From Shimia_B sp038527375 (GTDB lineage: Bacteria > Pseudomonadota > Alphaproteobacteria > Rhodobacterales > Rhodobacteraceae), in the NCBI GenBank assembly GCA_038527375.1, contig JBCBFU010000062.1:1-16140 (forward strand): 16,140 nucleotides of DNA, given 5' to 3'. This document shows, piece after piece, positions 13,684 to 16,140 of this stretch. The position numbers were made by a program, and so were the translations under genes. The notes below the pieces were generated by a model that was not told where the DNA came from, did not search any database, and worked only from the letters and a program-made list of their open reading frames with translations. The stretch's first letter is position 1. Each line of letters starts with the position of its first letter.

Positions 13684-15264
13684 GTGAAAATCGGAACGCC
13701 AAAAGAGACTTATGAGGGCGAAGCGCGCGTCGCGATGACGCCCGAGTCGGCCCTGATGCTGCAAAAGCTGGGGCACGAGTGCCTGATCGAGACCGGCGCC
13801 GGTATGGCGGCTGGCTTCTCGGACGCGGCCTACAAGGATGCGGGCGTCACGGTCGTCAAGACCGGTGCCGCGTTGTTCAAAGAGGCCGACATTGTCGCCA
13901 AGGTGCGCCCGCCCAGCGACACGGAGGCCAAGCGCCTGCGCGCCGGCCAGACGCTGATTTCGTTCTTCTATCCGGCGGCCAACGAGGCGCTGATGGAACT
14001 GGCGCGGTCCAAGGACGCCACCGTCATCGCGATGGACATGGTCCCCCGCATCAGCCGGGCGCAAAAGATGGACGCTTTGTCGTCGATGGCGAACATCGCG
14101 GGGTATCGCGCGGTGATCGAGGCCGGCAATAACTTTGGCCGTTTCTTCACCGGTCAGGTGACCGCGGCGGGCAAGGTGCCGCCTGCAAAGGTTCTGGTCG
14201 TGGGCGCAGGCGTTGCCGGTCTGGCCGCCATTGGCACGGCGACCTCGCTCGGTGCGATTACTTACGCCTTCGACGTGCGGCCCGAAGTGGCCGAACAGGT
14301 TGAATCGATGGGTGCGGAGTTCGTGTTCCTCGATTTCGAGGAAGAGCAGGAAGACGGCGCCAAGTCCGGCGGCTATGCCTCTGTTTCTTCACCGGAGTTC
14401 GCGGCAGCGCAGCTGGCCAAGTTCCGCGAACTGGCCCCCGATATCGACATCGTCATCACGACGGCCCTGATCCCGAACCGCGAAGCGCCGGAGCTGTGGA
14501 CCGAGGACATGGTTGCCTCGATGAAGCCCGGCTCGGTCATCGTGGACCTCGCCGCTGAGAAGGGCGGCAACTGTAAGATGACCGTGATGGACGAGAAAAT
14601 CGTCACCGATAACGGTGTCACGATCATCGGCTATACCGACTTCCCCAGCCGGATGGCCGCGCAATCCTCGTCGCTCTATGCCACGAACATCCGTCACATG
14701 ATGACCGACCTCACGCCCGAGAAAGACGGCGTGGTCGTGCATGACATGGAAGATGATGTGATCCGCGGGGCCACCATTGCCCACGCGGGCGAGATCACCT
14801 TCCCGCCGCCGCCACCCAAGATTAACGCGATTGCCCAGCAGGTGAAGAAGAACACCCCTGTTGAGCTGACGCCGGAAGAGAAGAAGGCGGCCGAGGCGGA
14901 AGCGTTCAAGAAGGAAACCCGCACGCAGGTCATGCTGCTGGGGATCGGTGGCGCGCTGCTCTTGGGTCTGGGTTTGATCCCAGGGATGCCCGCGAGCTTT
15001 ATGCAGCACTTCATCGTGTTCATCCTGTCGGTCTTCATCGGCTTCCAGGTGATCTGGAACGTGGCGCATTCGCTGCATACGCCGCTGATGGCCGTCACGA
15101 ACGCGATTTCGTCGATCATCATTCTGGGCGCGCTTATCCAGATTGGATCGACAAGCGCGCTGATCACCATCCTTGCCGCCCTCGGCGTCTTCATGGCCGC
15201 CGTGAACATCTTTGGCGGTTTCCTCGTGACACGGCGCATGCTCGCCATGTTCCAAAAGTCGTAA
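13684..15264 (+). CDS. pntA: NAD(P) transhydrogenase alpha subunit
   Basis: This encodes 526 residues from a GTG start at 13684. VKIGTPKETYEGEARVAMTP matches the normal family beginning (E. coli MRIGIPRE), and AAGGTGG lies just upstream. An ATG seven codons earlier (13663) is an alternative. The NAD(H)-binding domain I carries RVAMTP, the loop GNNFGRFFTGQ, and the dinucleotide fingerprint GAGVAGL (Gly174, Gly176, Gly179), ending near residue 380. After a charged linker come four membrane helices (about 417-436, 440-461, 470-490, 496-521). The helices are fused to domain I as in E. coli, unlike the split three-subunit form of Rhodospirillum rubrum. With PntB it forms the proton-translocating transhydrogenase, which transfers hydride from NADH to NADP+ driven by the proton gradient. 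pntB follows after 12 bp. Confidence 0.96.
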   Translation: MKIGTPKETYEGEARVAMTPESALMLQKLGHECLIETGAGMAAGFSDAAYKDAGVTVVKTGAALFKEADIVAKVRPPSDTEAKRLRAGQTLISFFYPAANEALMELARSKDATVIAMDMVPRISRAQKMDALSSMANIAGYRAVIEAGNNFGRFFTGQVTAAGKVPPAKVLVVGAGVAGLAAIGTATSLGAITYAFDVRPEVAEQVESMGAEFVFLDFEEEQEDGAKSGGYASVSSPEFAAAQLAKFRELAPDIDIVITTALIPNREAPELWTEDMVASMKPGSVIVDLAAEKGGNCKMTVMDEKIVTDNGVTIIGYTDFPSRMAAQSSSLYATNIRHMMTDLTPEKDGVVVHDMEDDVIRGATIAHAGEITFPPPPPKINAIAQQVKKNTPVELTPEEKKAAEAEAFKKETRTQVMLLGIGGALLLGLGLIPGMPASFMQHFIVFILSVFIGFQVIWNVAHSLHTPLMAVTNAISSIIILGALIQIGSTSALITILAALGVFMAAVNIFGGFLVTRRMLAMFQKS

Positions 15265-15276
15265 AGGAACGGGCTG

Positions 15277-16140
15277 ATGGATTTCGGATTTACGATTGCA
15301 GCCTACGCGGTTGCCGCTGTTCTCTTCATCCTGTCGCTGGGCGGGCTGAGCGGTCAGGAAAGCGCGAAACGCGCGGTGTGGTACGGGATTGCGGGCATGG
15401 CGATTGCCATTCTCGCGACGCTGACGGGACCGGGTTCGGGCCTGTGGGTCGTGTCGCTTCTGCTGATCGGGGCGGGGGCCTATGTGGGCCAACAGCTCGC
15501 CACGCGCGTGCAGATGACGCAGATGCCCGAACTGGTGGCCTTCATGCACTCGCTGGTTGGTCTGGCGGCTGTGTTCGTGGGCTTCAACGCGGATATCATG
15601 ATCAACACCATCGCGGGGCTGAGCGTAGCGGACGGTGCGGCCAACCCGGTGGACGGCTATGGCCTCCCGCTCTTCCCCGTGGCCGAGGCGACGTATGAGG
15701 GGCTGTCGTCCTTCGGCAAGCTGATCGCCAAGAAAACGGGCGTCGAGATCGGCATCCTGCGGGTTGAACTGGTCCTGGGTATCTGGATCGGTGCGGTGAC
15801 ATTCACCGGCTCGATCATTGCCTATGCCAAGCTGGCTGGCCGTCTGGCCGTGCCGGGTACGTCGATTGATATGAAGATCGACACGGGCGCCAAGCAGTTG
15901 CCCGGTGGGCACATGCTGAACGCGGCTGCGGCTGCGGCCTCCGTCATCCTTGCGGCGATGTATCTGGGTGGCTCGGGCTCCTGGACGCTGATCCTGCTGA
16001 CGGTGCTGGCGCTCTTCATCGGCTATCACCTGATCATGGGCATCGGCGGCGCGGACATGCCGGTCGTGGTGTCGATGCTGAACAGCTATTCCGGTTGGGC
16101 GGCAGCGGCCATTGGTTTCAGCCTCGGCAACGACCTCCTG
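15277..16140 (+). CDS. pntB: NAD(P) transhydrogenase beta subunit, N-terminal 288 residues, cut by window edge
   Basis: This is the membrane part of PntB, read from the ATG at 15277 with AAAGGA eight bases before it; the frame is still open at the window end. His91 in AFMHSLVGLAAVFVGFN corresponds to His91 of E. coli, a residue of the proton path. Asp260 and Asn269 in GIGGADMPVVVSMLNSYSGW correspond to Asp213 and Asn222. The NADP(H)-binding domain III, which lies C-terminal, is outside the window. Compared with E. coli, the stretch between the GFN of the third helix and GIWIGAVTFTGS (about residues 105-165) is about 40 residues longer and includes ADGAANPVDGYGLPLFPVAE. The gene lies 12 bp after pntA and is surely co-transcribed with it. 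Confidence 0.96.
   Translation, partial: MDFGFTIAAYAVAAVLFILSLGGLSGQESAKRAVWYGIAGMAIAILATLTGPGSGLWVVSLLLIGAGAYVGQQLATRVQMTQMPELVAFMHSLVGLAAVFVGFNADIMINTIAGLSVADGAANPVDGYGLPLFPVAEATYEGLSSFGKLIAKKTGVEIGILRVELVLGIWIGAVTFTGSIIAYAKLAGRLAVPGTSIDMKIDTGAKQLPGGHMLNAAAAAASVILAAMYLGGSGSWTLILLTVLALFIGYHLIMGIGGADMPVVVSMLNSYSGWAAAAIGFSLGNDLL

Noticed and set aside
14389..16029. 546-residue open frame on the minus strand
   Set aside because: It spans the antisense of both pntA and pntB, which are clear transhydrogenase genes. The product is rich in Arg, His and Gln and has no domain.

Overview
The window looks like chromosomal DNA of a marine alphaproteobacterium of the Rhodobacteraceae (Roseobacter group). 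This rests on the GC-rich coding style, compact gene packing, a two-gene proton-translocating transhydrogenase (pntA, pntB), malate synthase G beside a GlcG-like protein, and an RTX/Hint protein with the N-terminal domain I associate with roseobacters. The taxonomic call is inference from gene content. I see no tRNA, rRNA, CRISPR array, prophage or insertion sequence.

Layout. Positions 1-3403 (minus strand) hold an apparent operon read pepN (M1 aminopeptidase N), then a small two-helix membrane protein, then a truncated acyltransferase that runs off the left edge. Positions 3545-4626 (plus) hold a VOC-family protein whose stop codon overlaps the start of a YafY/WYL regulator. Positions 4712-6483 (plus) hold a cryptochrome/photolyase-family flavoprotein and a 51-residue DUF2256 zinc-ribbon protein, separated by two copies of a GC-rich hairpin repeat. 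Positions 6616-9253 hold glcB and a glcG-like gene, linked by another hairpin element. A class I glutamine amidotransferase-like gene (9412-10194, plus) overlaps tail to tail with a 656-residue RTX/Hint protein (10173-12143, minus). An SDR oxidoreductase (12302-13045, minus) starts 26 bp from a divergent isoprenylcysteine-methyltransferase-like gene (13072-13524, plus). The right edge holds pntA and the first 288 codons of pntB.

Functional themes. glcB and the GlcG-like protein belong to glyoxylate metabolism. pntAB exchanges reducing equivalents between NADH and NADPH at the cost of the proton gradient. The photolyase/DUF2256 pair is probably a light-dependent DNA repair or photosensing unit. 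The VOC/regulator pair looks like an autoregulated two-gene unit.

The observations most worth following are these. (1) The photolyase-family protein appears to lack two of the three tryptophans of the classical electron-transfer triad, and it is paired with a tiny zinc-ribbon protein. (2) A family of short extragenic hairpin elements is present, and a 17-bp core of one is also found inside pepN, where it seems to encode an in-frame linker. (3) PntB carries a loop about 40 residues longer than in E. coli. All family assignments come from reading motifs by eye; no database search was run.
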